From contig DDUU01000051.1 of NCBI GenBank assembly GCA_002344965.1, forward strand, positions 62,001-126,000: 64,000 bases of DNA. Reading direction: 5' to 3'. Shown in pieces: positions 25,210 through 33,805 of this stretch. Position 1 is the first letter of the stretch. Every line of letters starts with the position of its first letter. Under the pieces are notes generated by a model. That model ran no database searches. It was not told where the DNA came from and saw only the letters and a program-made list of their open reading frames with translations. The stretch is from Candidatus Tepidiaquacellales bacterium UBA2330 (GTDB lineage Bacteria > Bacteroidota > Ignavibacteria > Tepidaquicellales > Tepidaquicellaceae). The position numbers and the translations under genes are program-made.

Positions 25210-26235
25210 ATGATGAAATTTTACGGTCTCCTTGTTATAATATTTATAGTTATAATATCCGGCTGCAGCAGGGATTCCCGCAAAATTGTTACTGTGTATT
25301 CGCCTCACGGGAAAGAGATGCTTCTTGAGTTTGAAAAACGATTTGAAACCGTTTATCCGGACATCGACATTCAGTGGCTCGACATGGGTTCACAGGAAGT
25401 TTACGACAGAATTAAAACCGAAAGTCAGAATCCTGTCTGTGATATATGGTGGGGAGCTCCGGCAACTATTTTTATGAGGGCGGAAAAAGACGGTTTGCTG
25501 GAAAAATTTATTCCGCAGTGGGCTGACCGGATCCCGGCTGCCAGCAAAAGTAAAAACGGAATGTGGTTCGGTACTTTTCTGACACCGCAGGTGATAGCAT
25601 TTAATGATAAAACACTTACAAATGAATCTGCGCCAAATGACTGGAATGATCTTATTTTACCCGAATGGAAAGATAAAATAATTATAAGAAATCCACTGGC
25701 GTCAGGAACAATGCGGGTGATCTACTCTGCCGCTATCGCAAACTCCATTAAAAATACAGGCAATGACGCCGAAGGTTTTGAGTGGTTAAAAAAACTTGAT
25801 GCAAATACTTCGACTTACTCTGCGGACCCGACTCAGATGTATATTAAACTTTCAGGTAATGATAAAGCCGTTACTCTGTGGAATATGCCGGATATTATTT
25901 TACAGAAAACTCTTTACAATTATCCCTTCGGATATAATTTTCCGGAAAGCGGTACAGTTGTGCTGACTGATGCGATTGCAGTTATAAAGGGTTCAAAGAA
26001 TCCGGAAGATGCAAAAAAGTTTTATGAATTTGTTACCTCCGGGGAAAGTCTTTCACTGCAGGCAGAGAAATTTTTCAGAATACCTGCTAGAACCGATATT
26101 CCGGATGATAAACTTCCCGAATGGATCAGGACTGCTGATTATAAAGCTCTTGATCTTGACTGGGAACTGATCTCCGAAAAGGAATCGCAATGGATGAAAA
26201 CCTGGGATACGGAGATCAAAGGCAAATCAAAATAA
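25210..26235 (+). CDS. ABC importer solute-binding lipoprotein (Fe3+/thiamine type)
   Basis: A 341-aa family-1 solute-binding protein with a lipobox-like ISGC near residue 19, so lipid-anchored in the periplasm. KIVTVYSPHGKEML near residue 28 starts the first lobe, and DIWWGAPATIFMRAEKDGLL and TDAIAVIKGSKNPEDAKKF mark the hinge and second lobe. The closest shape is FbpA (ferric iron), ThiB or phosphonate/spermidine binders. It lacks an obvious pair of FbpA tyrosine ligands near the C terminus, so iron is not assured. It is second in a four-gene unit (PIG-L, SBP, ATPase, permease). Start could also be the ATG at 25213. Confidence 0.85.
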   Translation: MMKFYGLLVIIFIVIISGCSRDSRKIVTVYSPHGKEMLLEFEKRFETVYPDIDIQWLDMGSQEVYDRIKTESQNPVCDIWWGAPATIFMRAEKDGLLEKFIPQWADRIPAASKSKNGMWFGTFLTPQVIAFNDKTLTNESAPNDWNDLILPEWKDKIIIRNPLASGTMRVIYSAAIANSIKNTGNDAEGFEWLKKLDANTSTYSADPTQMYIKLSGNDKAVTLWNMPDIILQKTLYNYPFGYNFPESGTVVLTDAIAVIKGSKNPEDAKKFYEFVTSGESLSLQAEKFFRIPARTDIPDDKLPEWIRTADYKALDLDWELISEKESQWMKTWDTEIKGKSK

Positions 26236-26266
26236 TACCGGTATATTTTATTGAAATAATTATTCA

Positions 26267-27268
26267 ATGGCTAATCTCAGGATAGAAAATCTAACGAAAA
26301 ATTTTGATGAACATACAGTACTGTCAGATATAAATCTTAATATCGGTCAGGGTGAGTTCTTTTCTATAGTCGGTCCAAGCGGCTGCGGCAAAACCACTTT
26401 ACTGAGGATCATTGCCGGGCTTGAATTTCCCGACAGCGGAAATATATTTATTAACGGTAAAGACATTACTTCTCTGCCTCCGCAGAAGAGAAGAATAGGT
26501 ATAGTATTTCAGAATTACGCTCTGTTTCCTAATATGTCTGTCTTCGACAACATTGCCTACGGTCTCCGCATTCAGAAAACAGAAAAGCAGGATTTAGAAT
26601 CAAAGATAAAATCCGTTCTTGAAATAGTTTCGCTCTCTCACAAAATTCACAACAGTGTTACATCTCTCAGCGGCGGCGAACAGCAGCGCGTTTCTCTCGC
26701 CCGCGTTATTGTTACCGAACCCGAACTCATTCTTTTCGATGAGCCGTTGTCGAATCTTGATTACACCCTTCGCATAGAAACCCGTAATGAACTAAAACGA
26801 CTGCAGCGAGACGTTGGCATTACATCAGTTTATGTTACTCATGATCAGACGGAAGCGCTCGCGCTTTCCGACAGAGTTGCTGTTTTGAATAAAGGCGTCG
26901 TTCAGCAGACAGGCACACCTGATGATGTTTATTATCATCCTGTAAATAATTTTGTAGCCGGCTTTATAGGTCATGCTAACTTATTCGATGAAAAAAGTTC
27001 AGAAAAGATATTCAACGTTAAGACAGGTAAAAATAAATTTCTGGCGCTTCTTCCTGAGGATATTATTCCGGTTAAAGATGATGTTAATAAAACCGGACAG
27101 ATAACGGAAGTTCAGTTCACCGGATTTTCAGTTGAATATTCGGTTAATATTTTTGACAATAACGTAAAAATTCTTTGTCTGTCGTCATCCGATACCGGAA
27201 AATTCAAGGACGGTGAATATGTAACATTGAAATTAAAAAGCGATAATCTTACAATACTTGACGGTTGA
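26267..27268 (+). CDS. ABC importer ATP-binding subunit (FbpC/PotA type)
   Basis: A 333-aa ATPase with Walker A GPSGCGKTT near residue 37, Q-loop QNYALFPNMSV, signature LSGGEQQR near 135, Walker B LILFDEPLSNLD near 155 and the H-loop TSVYVTHDQTEALALSDR near 187. The C-terminal 100 residues form a TOBE-like domain. This layout is typical of iron, thiamine, spermidine and phosphonate importers. It overlaps the permease start by one base (stop TGA shares its A with the ATG), so the two are translationally coupled. Confidence 0.92.
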   Translation: MANLRIENLTKNFDEHTVLSDINLNIGQGEFFSIVGPSGCGKTTLLRIIAGLEFPDSGNIFINGKDITSLPPQKRRIGIVFQNYALFPNMSVFDNIAYGLRIQKTEKQDLESKIKSVLEIVSLSHKIHNSVTSLSGGEQQRVSLARVIVTEPELILFDEPLSNLDYTLRIETRNELKRLQRDVGITSVYVTHDQTEALALSDRVAVLNKGVVQQTGTPDDVYYHPVNNFVAGFIGHANLFDEKSSEKIFNVKTGKNKFLALLPEDIIPVKDDVNKTGQITEVQFTGFSVEYSVNIFDNNVKILCLSSSDTGKFKDGEYVTLKLKSDNLTILDG

Positions 27269-28941
27269 TGAAAAAACTTTCCTTCATTAATATATTATTA
27301 CTTGCGTCAATAATTTTTTTTACCGCGGGGTACATTATTTATCCGCTTATATCACTGCTTAGTGAAAGTTTTATATCTCAGGACGGTAATTATTCCGCCG
27401 CTGGTTTTCAAAACATGTTTACACAGTCAGCTCTTGACGCTTCGTTTAATTCCGTATTGCTTTCTGTGATCACTGTGACCGGCAGTGCATTCATCGGAAT
27501 TCTGTTTGCATATATTATTCAGTATCATAGAATTCCTTTCAAGACTTTTTTCTCATCGGTACTTATAATTCCCGTTGCCACTCCCCCTCTTATCGGCGTA
27601 GTTGCTTTTCTTTTTTTACTCAGCGAGAACGGGCTTGTGTCAAAACTAATGACACATGTATTTGAAACAGACGCAGGGTTTATTAATTTTGACGGATGGA
27701 CAGCTATTATTACTGTTCATATATTTTCATTTTACCCGCTGTTTTATTTATTTGTAACGTCTGCATTAAAAAAGATCGACGCTAACACTATCGACGCATC
27801 ATATTCACTCGGCGCTTCAAAATTAAAAACATTTTTTAATGTAATTATACCTCAGCTTATTCCCTCAATGATAGGCGCATCTCTGATAGTATTTATGGCG
27901 AGCATTGCTTCGTTTTCCGCTCCGTTTATTTTCGGCGGCTCGGAAAGATTTCTGACAACAGAGATTTATTCCGCAAAGATCAACGGCGACTCAGCGGGAG
28001 CGTCTTCACTTGCTGTGCTGCTGATGGTTATATCCGTTGCTTTTCTTATTCTGCTGCGGCTTTACAGAAAAAGAAAATCTTTTGAAGTCAGACACAAAGG
28101 CGCGCCCAGAACTTTTGTAACAGGTCATAAAAAAAGCGCAGATGTTTTCAGCTTCATTTTGACTTCTCTTTTTTCATTAATGATAATTCTTCCGATCCTG
28201 ACTTTACTGTATCTGTCTTTCATTCCGGAGGGTTCTCTCATGAGAAATTTTTTTACTGAGCCGCTGACTGCAGACAACTATTTAAAAATATTCAGCGAAG
28301 CGCAGTTCTTTACGCCGTTTCTGAACAGTCTTGAAATGTCAGTTTATGCTGTGATTATTACATTGATCATTGGCGTAAGCGCCGCGTTTCTGATAATCAA
28401 AAAAAATCTGCGCGGTGGAAATTTTCTGGAAAGCGTGATCTCCCTGCCTTACGGAATTCCCGGAACTGTAATAGCTCTTGCTTTTATTTTTTCCTTCAAT
28501 TTTCCGAATTTGTTTTCCGGCTTGACATCGCTTGTAGGAACGTTTTGGATACTTCCTCTTGCATACGCTGTGAGAAATCTCCCTATACTTACACAGTCAG
28601 CGATCGCCGGTTTTCATTCTATAGATCCGTCTCTTGAAGAAGCATCTTTTTCACTTGGCGCAAACGGATTCAGGACATTCAGAAAGATCACTGCGCCGCT
28701 GATTTTTCCGGCGGTTTTAAACGGAGCATTGCTCGTATTTATAAATTCCATCGGTGAATTTGTTTCTACAATTCTTTTATATACTTATTCTACAAAGACC
28801 GTTTCGATAGAAATTTACTCTCAGCTGAGAATGTATAATACAGGCGCAGCTGCGTCTTACGGTATAATTCTTTTTCTTTTTGTAATGATCGTTGTATATT
28901 TTTCAAGAAAGACTCTTGATAAATCAGTGGGAGTGAGTTAA
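27268..28941 (+). CDS. ABC importer permease with two fused membrane domains (FbpB type)
   Basis: A 557-aa protein with about twelve transmembrane segments arranged as two homologous halves. Each half ends with an EAA-loop: ASYSLGASKLKTFFNVIIPQ near residue 170 and EEASFSLGANGFRTFRKITAP near 460. The fusion of both permease domains in one chain is typical of FbpB/ThiP importers. I start at ATG 27268, which overlaps the ATPase stop codon, rather than the TTG three bases earlier. With the SBP and ATPase it makes a complete importer. Confidence 0.92.
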   Translation: MKKLSFINILLLASIIFFTAGYIIYPLISLLSESFISQDGNYSAAGFQNMFTQSALDASFNSVLLSVITVTGSAFIGILFAYIIQYHRIPFKTFFSSVLIIPVATPPLIGVVAFLFLLSENGLVSKLMTHVFETDAGFINFDGWTAIITVHIFSFYPLFYLFVTSALKKIDANTIDASYSLGASKLKTFFNVIIPQLIPSMIGASLIVFMASIASFSAPFIFGGSERFLTTEIYSAKINGDSAGASSLAVLLMVISVAFLILLRLYRKRKSFEVRHKGAPRTFVTGHKKSADVFSFILTSLFSLMIILPILTLLYLSFIPEGSLMRNFFTEPLTADNYLKIFSEAQFFTPFLNSLEMSVYAVIITLIIGVSAAFLIIKKNLRGGNFLESVISLPYGIPGTVIALAFIFSFNFPNLFSGLTSLVGTFWILPLAYAVRNLPILTQSAIAGFHSIDPSLEEASFSLGANGFRTFRKITAPLIFPAVLNGALLVFINSIGEFVSTILLYTYSTKTVSIEIYSQLRMYNTGAAASYGIILFLFVMIVVYFSRKTLDKSVGVS

Positions 28942-29024
28942 ATCAGAAGTAAACAATTCCGGTTTTAAATGTAACAGCAGATTGCCGGAATGAATATTAA
29001 AGAGATTTTAATACCAATACTGAA

Positions 29025-29912
29025 CTAAAAATCTTTAATCATATCTAATTTCCTTAAAGCTTCAAGTGTCACCTGTTTCCTGATCCGTGCAAAATTATCC
29101 ATGTTAAAATTTTCCTTCGGCTCAACGTTTGCGGCGAAATAAAATACTTTTCCGCCGGTCTCGGCATATCCGACAAACCATCCGTTATTTTTTCCATCCC
29201 TTTCAGACCAGCCGGTTTTACCGCTCAGGATATACTGATCATTATCGTTTATCACCATCATTCTTTTTATTATATCAAATGTCCTTGCGGAAACCGGCAG
29301 TTTGGAATTGTAAAATTTATTTAGGAAATCAATCTGTCCGCGCTGTGAAATTTTCGAATCTCCGCGCAGCCAGAATTCATCTGAGTTTGAAGAATCCACT
29401 TTCATATTACCGTAATCAAACGCCTTTAAATATCTTATCATCCTTTCTGACCCGATCCGGCGGGCAATCTCCTGAAAGCAAGGTACGCATGAATAATGAA
29501 ATGCATCTCTCAATATAAGATCCTGCTCCCACTCCGGCAGCCTTCTTTTTTTACCGTCCCATTTAAACATTGCGCTGTCACTTTCGACCATTCCCGTTTC
29601 TATTGCAATCAAAGAATTCACAATTTTAAAAGTGGATGCCGGTAAAAATCCGGAGTCAGCCCTTTGAAAATTATTTGAATAAAATTTTTCAGACTGCGGG
29701 TCAAAGATTAATACAGAACCTGTTAAGAAATTGCTGTCTAAGATCCTTTGAAAATCTTCTCTGTAAATTTCCTTAATTTCTTTAACTGAATCTAATCCCT
29801 GAGAATTATTCATCTCAGATTTATCATTACCCTGCAATGAAGATACATCGTTATTGGTTTTACAGCCGGAAAAGATAAGAAACAGAATGACACAGGAATG
29901 AAAAAAATTCAT
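29025..29912 (-). CDS. Class D beta-lactamase-like lipoprotein
   Basis: A 295-aa serine hydrolase of the OXA family. It has the lipobox FSGC (Cys17), the nucleophile motif STFK at 93-96, SCV at 141-143, YGN at 167-169, and KTG at 232-234 followed by GWFVGYAE. All four class D signature motifs are therefore present, and the lysine of STFK is the one that is carboxylated in OXA enzymes. A Ser/Asn-rich linker of about 30 residues separates the lipid anchor from the domain. Penicillinase activity is plausible; a BlaR-type sensor is less likely because no membrane helices or protease domain are present. It ends convergent to the importer operon. Confidence 0.87.
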   Translation of the reverse strand: MNFFHSCVILFLIFSGCKTNNDVSSLQGNDKSEMNNSQGLDSVKEIKEIYREDFQRILDSNFLTGSVLIFDPQSEKFYSNNFQRADSGFLPASTFKIVNSLIAIETGMVESDSAMFKWDGKKRRLPEWEQDLILRDAFHYSCVPCFQEIARRIGSERMIRYLKAFDYGNMKVDSSNSDEFWLRGDSKISQRGQIDFLNKFYNSKLPVSARTFDIIKRMMVINDNDQYILSGKTGWSERDGKNNGWFVGYAETGGKVFYFAANVEPKENFNMDNFARIRKQVTLEALRKLDMIKDF

Positions 29913-30004
29913 ATCAGCTAATTCAAAAATTTACTAAAATATAATTACGGGATTTCGCGTATTTTAAAAACTAATGACCGGATCTAAAAACGGATATTAA
30001 AATT

Positions 30005-31495
30005 TCAGAATGAAAAACTGCGAAGCTCTGTTTCAATTTCGATTATATCTTTTATTTGGTTTAGGAACCACTTGTCAATTTTGGTTACTTTGTATAATTC
30101 TTCAGTTGTAGCTCCGAGAAGGAAAGCATATCTTAAATGAAAAATATTATCGTATCTTTGCGTCTGCAGTTTGATAAGAGTTTTAGCTTTCAGTAAATTT
30201 TTCTCTTCAGTATTAAGTCTGCTGATATAATCATACTGATAAATATCCTTTCCGTCCGTTCCGAGACCTGCCCTGCCTGTTTCAAGCGAACGTATGGCTT
30301 TCTGAAAAGCTTCTTTAAAATTTCTGCCGAAGGACATTACTTCGCCGACTGATTTCATCTGAACTCCGAGTATATCATTATCCGGATTGGAGGATCTGAA
30401 TTTATCAAAATCCCAGCGCGGAATTTTCACAACCACATAATCAATTACAGGCTCGAAGCAGGATGGAGTTGTTTTAGTAATGTCATTTGGAATTTCATCA
30501 AGGGTATAACCGACTGCAAGTTTTGCAGCGATTTTTGCAATTGGAAATCCGGTAGCTTTTGACGCAAGAGCAGAGCTTCTCGAAACGCGCGGATTCATTT
30601 CAATAACAATAATTTTTCCGTTATCTGGGTTTACTGCAAACTGTATGTTTGAGCCGCCTGTTTCGACTCCTATTTCCGAAATGATTTTTTTAGCAGCGTC
30701 TCTCAGTTCCTGATACTGTCTGTCACTAAGCGTCTGCGAAGGCGCAACAGTAATAGAATCACCTGTATGAACTCCCATCGGATCAAAATTTTCAATTGTA
30801 CAAATCACAACGAAATTATCATTCACATCACGCATTACTTCGAGTTCATATTCTTTCCATCCTATCAGCGATTCTTCCACAAGAACTTCCCTGACGGGAG
30901 ATGCGTCAAGACCTTTATTTACAAGTGTTTCAAACTCCTCGACATTAAAGGCTATTCCGCCGCCTGTGCCCCCCAGGGTAAAAGAAGGCCTGATGATAAC
31001 CGGAAATCCGGATGTCTCGGCAAAACTTTTTGCATCTTCAAAATTTTTGACGAATCTTCCGTTCGACACATTCAGTCCAATCTTAGTCATTGCATTATGA
31101 AACAATTCGCGGGATTCCGCTTTTCTGATTGATTCTACTTTTGCACCGATAAGTTCGACATTATATTTATCAAGAATTCCTTTTTCATAAAGATCCATTG
31201 CAGCGTTGAGAGCTGTCTGGCCACCCATTGTCGGAAGAATGGCTTCAGGTTTTTCCTTGCGGATTATTTTTTCAATGTATTTGCTGTTTATGGGTTCGAT
31301 ATAAGTAGCATCGGCTAATTCAGGATCCGTCATAATAGTAGCCGGATTTGAATTAATGAGTACGACTCTGTAACCTTCTTCTTTCAGAGCTTTCACAGCC
31401 TGCGTGCCTGAATAATCAAATTCGCATGCCTGACCTATCACTATGGGTCCGCTTCCGATTATTAAAATTGTTTTTAGGTCAGTTCTTTTCGGCAT
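30005..31495 (-). CDS. carB1: Carbamoyl-phosphate synthase large subunit, N-terminal half only (split CarB)
   Basis: A 496-aa protein covering the first half of CarB: ILIIGSGPIVIGQACEFDYSG at the N terminus, the carboxyphosphate ATP-grasp domain (TLGGTGGGIAFN, VEMNPRVSRSSALASKATG), and the start of the oligomerisation domain (LYKVTKIDKWFLNQI). It ends at about the position where split CarB proteins of Methanocaldococcus end. Full bacterial CarB is about 1,070 aa. Only 92 bp separate its stop from the beta-lactamase start, so the carbamate-phosphorylating half is not present in any frame here. The C-terminal half and the CarA glutaminase must be encoded elsewhere if the enzyme works. Confidence 0.9.
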   Translation of the reverse strand: MPKRTDLKTILIIGSGPIVIGQACEFDYSGTQAVKALKEEGYRVVLINSNPATIMTDPELADATYIEPINSKYIEKIIRKEKPEAILPTMGGQTALNAAMDLYEKGILDKYNVELIGAKVESIRKAESRELFHNAMTKIGLNVSNGRFVKNFEDAKSFAETSGFPVIIRPSFTLGGTGGGIAFNVEEFETLVNKGLDASPVREVLVEESLIGWKEYELEVMRDVNDNFVVICTIENFDPMGVHTGDSITVAPSQTLSDRQYQELRDAAKKIISEIGVETGGSNIQFAVNPDNGKIIVIEMNPRVSRSSALASKATGFPIAKIAAKLAVGYTLDEIPNDITKTTPSCFEPVIDYVVVKIPRWDFDKFRSSNPDNDILGVQMKSVGEVMSFGRNFKEAFQKAIRSLETGRAGLGTDGKDIYQYDYISRLNTEEKNLLKAKTLIKLQTQRYDNIFHLRYAFLLGATTEELYKVTKIDKWFLNQIKDIIEIETELRSFSF

Positions 31496-31534
31496 TGAGA
31501 TATTTAATGGAAGAAAATATCAGAAAAAAAACAT

Positions 31535-33679
31535 TCATTTTACTGCATCCTTTTTTTTGTGAACTCCGTTTTGAGAGATCTTTTTTTTCAAAGATTCTTT
31601 TAATTCCTTTTCAGTTTTTATAACAGCTTTCTTTAACAGATACTCCTGAATATTTATTTTTTCAAACGGAGTGTCATTAAGTTTAAGGAAATCTTCTTTT
31701 CTGATATAGCTTCCGTCGCTGAGCATTACCCACGTTTTAGCGGTGTCCGTAAGATACAGTTTTAAAATTTCGATTGAATCCTGCTTAACTCTTTTATCTT
31801 CGATAGGGAAAAATATTTCAACTCTTCTGTCAAAATTTCTCTGCATTATATCAGCGCTTCCGAAAAACAGTTTCGGATCTCCGTTATTATGAAAATAATA
31901 AGCGCGGCTGTGTTCGAGAAATCTACCTACAATACTGTACACTTTAATATTTTCACTGAGCCCTTCTATACCCGGACGAAGTCTGCAGATCCCTCTTGTG
32001 ATTAGGTCAATTTTGACTCCGGCTTTTGAAGCCTGATATAGTTTCAAGATCACTTCTTCATCTACAACTGAATTATTTTTAAACAAAATATATCCGTTCT
32101 TATTTTCCTTATGTGATTTAATTTCATCATCGATAAGTTTCAGAACTTTTCTTCTGAGCGTTATCGGCGCAACAAGTAATTTGGAGAATGATTTTTGTTT
32201 TGAATAACCGGTAAGATAATTAAAAAGGTTTGAAGCGTCTTTACAAAAATCCTGATTGGCGGTAAAAAGTCCGAAGTCCGTATAAATTCTTGAAGTAGCG
32301 GAATTATAATTTCCCGTACTGAGATGCAGATATCTTTTCATTCCGTTTTTTTCTTTCCTGACGACAAGAGCCATTTTACAATGCGTCTTAAGACCAATAA
32401 GACCATAGACTACATGCACTCCGGCGTTCTCAAGTTCTTTAGCCCAGATAATATTATTTTCTTCATCAAACCGCGCCTTGAGTTCTACTACAGCGGTCAC
32501 CTGCTTTCCGTTTTCAGCTGCTTCGATCAGAGACTTTATAATCAGAGAATCTCCGCTAGTTCTGTACAGAGTCAGCTTGATGGCATATACATTCGGATCT
32601 TCCGCAGCCTGAGCGATGAATTCGCTGACGGAAGAAAATGAATAGAAAGGATGATGAAGCAAAATATCCTGTTCAGAAATTGCTTTAAAAAAATCTTCTT
32701 CCTGTCTGAAAAATGAAGATATCCTCGGAGTGAATCCTTCGTATTTAAGTTCTCTTTTATCAATTTTATACAATTGCATCAGATCACCAAGATTAAGCAT
32801 GCCGTCTATCTTATAAATCTCATTCTTCTCGGCTTTAAGAATGACCTCGAGATATTTCAAAAGTTTTTCAGGCATCTTTTTTTCGATTTCAAGCCTGACA
32901 AGGATACCGAGTCTTCTTTTCTTAACTTCCTCTTCAATAAGCGTAAGAAGATCAGCAGCTTCTTCTTCTTCCAGTTCAAGATCTGCATTTCTCGTAATCC
33001 TGAAAGCGTATGAGTCCAGTACTTTCATTCCTGGAAAAAGCTTATCGGCATTTGCCTTTATAATTTCTTCAAGTAAAATGAACTTATTTTCGTTTTCTTC
33101 ATCTATCAGATAAAACCTTGAAATGTTATTCGGGATCTGAATCACACAAACTTTTTCTTCTACAAATTCAGTATCAGGATCGTCCAGCAAAATTACCAGC
33201 GCAAGACTTCTGTTAATGAGATTGGGAAACGGATGAACGTTATCAATAGCCAGAGGAGTCAGAATAGGAAACAATTCCTGTTCAAAATATTTATCAGCTG
33301 CTGATTTCTGTTCATCGCTGAGACCGGCATAATTTAAAAATTCAATGTTATTTTCTTTAAGAAGAGGTATAATGTCATTATTGAATGTAGAATGAAATTC
33401 CTCAACCAGAGGAGTAAGGACTTCAAAAATCTTGTCGCTTTGTTCCTGAGCGTTCAGACCGTCAGATGAGAGTTCGTTAACATGACTTTTTATCTGACGT
33501 TTCAGACCTGCGAAACGGATCATAAAAAACTCGTCAAGATTTGTACTGAATATCGAAAGAAATTTTAATCTTTCGAGCAATGGCTGCGTTGCGTCTTTTG
33601 CTTCTTCGAGCACTCTTTTATTGAACTCAATCCAGCAGAGTTCTCTGTTTAAAAAAAATTCTGAATTTAATTTTGACAT
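31535..33679 (-). CDS. ppk1: Polyphosphate kinase 1
   Basis: A 714-aa PPK1 of normal length that polymerises ATP gamma-phosphate into polyphosphate, reversibly. The N-terminal ELCWIEFNKRVLEEA and FSTNLDEFFMIRFAGL, the ADP/ATP site AIKLTLYRTSGDS, KARFDEENNI, and the phospho-histidine segments LKTHCKMALV and EHSRAYYFHNNGD are present. Its C terminus is very lysine-rich. It is the first gene of a minus-strand pair with carB1 (39-bp gap), and shares a 126-bp divergent spacer with the next plus-strand gene. Confidence 0.95.
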   Translation of the reverse strand: MSKLNSEFFLNRELCWIEFNKRVLEEAKDATQPLLERLKFLSIFSTNLDEFFMIRFAGLKRQIKSHVNELSSDGLNAQEQSDKIFEVLTPLVEEFHSTFNNDIIPLLKENNIEFLNYAGLSDEQKSAADKYFEQELFPILTPLAIDNVHPFPNLINRSLALVILLDDPDTEFVEEKVCVIQIPNNISRFYLIDEENENKFILLEEIIKANADKLFPGMKVLDSYAFRITRNADLELEEEEAADLLTLIEEEVKKRRLGILVRLEIEKKMPEKLLKYLEVILKAEKNEIYKIDGMLNLGDLMQLYKIDKRELKYEGFTPRISSFFRQEEDFFKAISEQDILLHHPFYSFSSVSEFIAQAAEDPNVYAIKLTLYRTSGDSLIIKSLIEAAENGKQVTAVVELKARFDEENNIIWAKELENAGVHVVYGLIGLKTHCKMALVVRKEKNGMKRYLHLSTGNYNSATSRIYTDFGLFTANQDFCKDASNLFNYLTGYSKQKSFSKLLVAPITLRRKVLKLIDDEIKSHKENKNGYILFKNNSVVDEEVILKLYQASKAGVKIDLITRGICRLRPGIEGLSENIKVYSIVGRFLEHSRAYYFHNNGDPKLFFGSADIMQRNFDRRVEIFFPIEDKRVKQDSIEILKLYLTDTAKTWVMLSDGSYIRKEDFLKLNDTPFEKINIQEYLLKKAVIKTEKELKESLKKKISQNGVHKKKDAVK

Positions 33680-33805
33680 GGCACAAATTTAATTTTAATA
33701 CGCTTGATATTCTATGCAAAATTTTTTTATAATATCTGACTTGCAAAAGATTTTTATCATACCCAATTTCATTTGCCCCAAACATTTAATAACTAAAATT
33801 TTAAT

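Noticed and set aside
29913..30004. Frameshifted second half of carB
   Set aside because: The gap to the next gene is only 92 bp, far too short for the roughly 570 missing residues in any frame.
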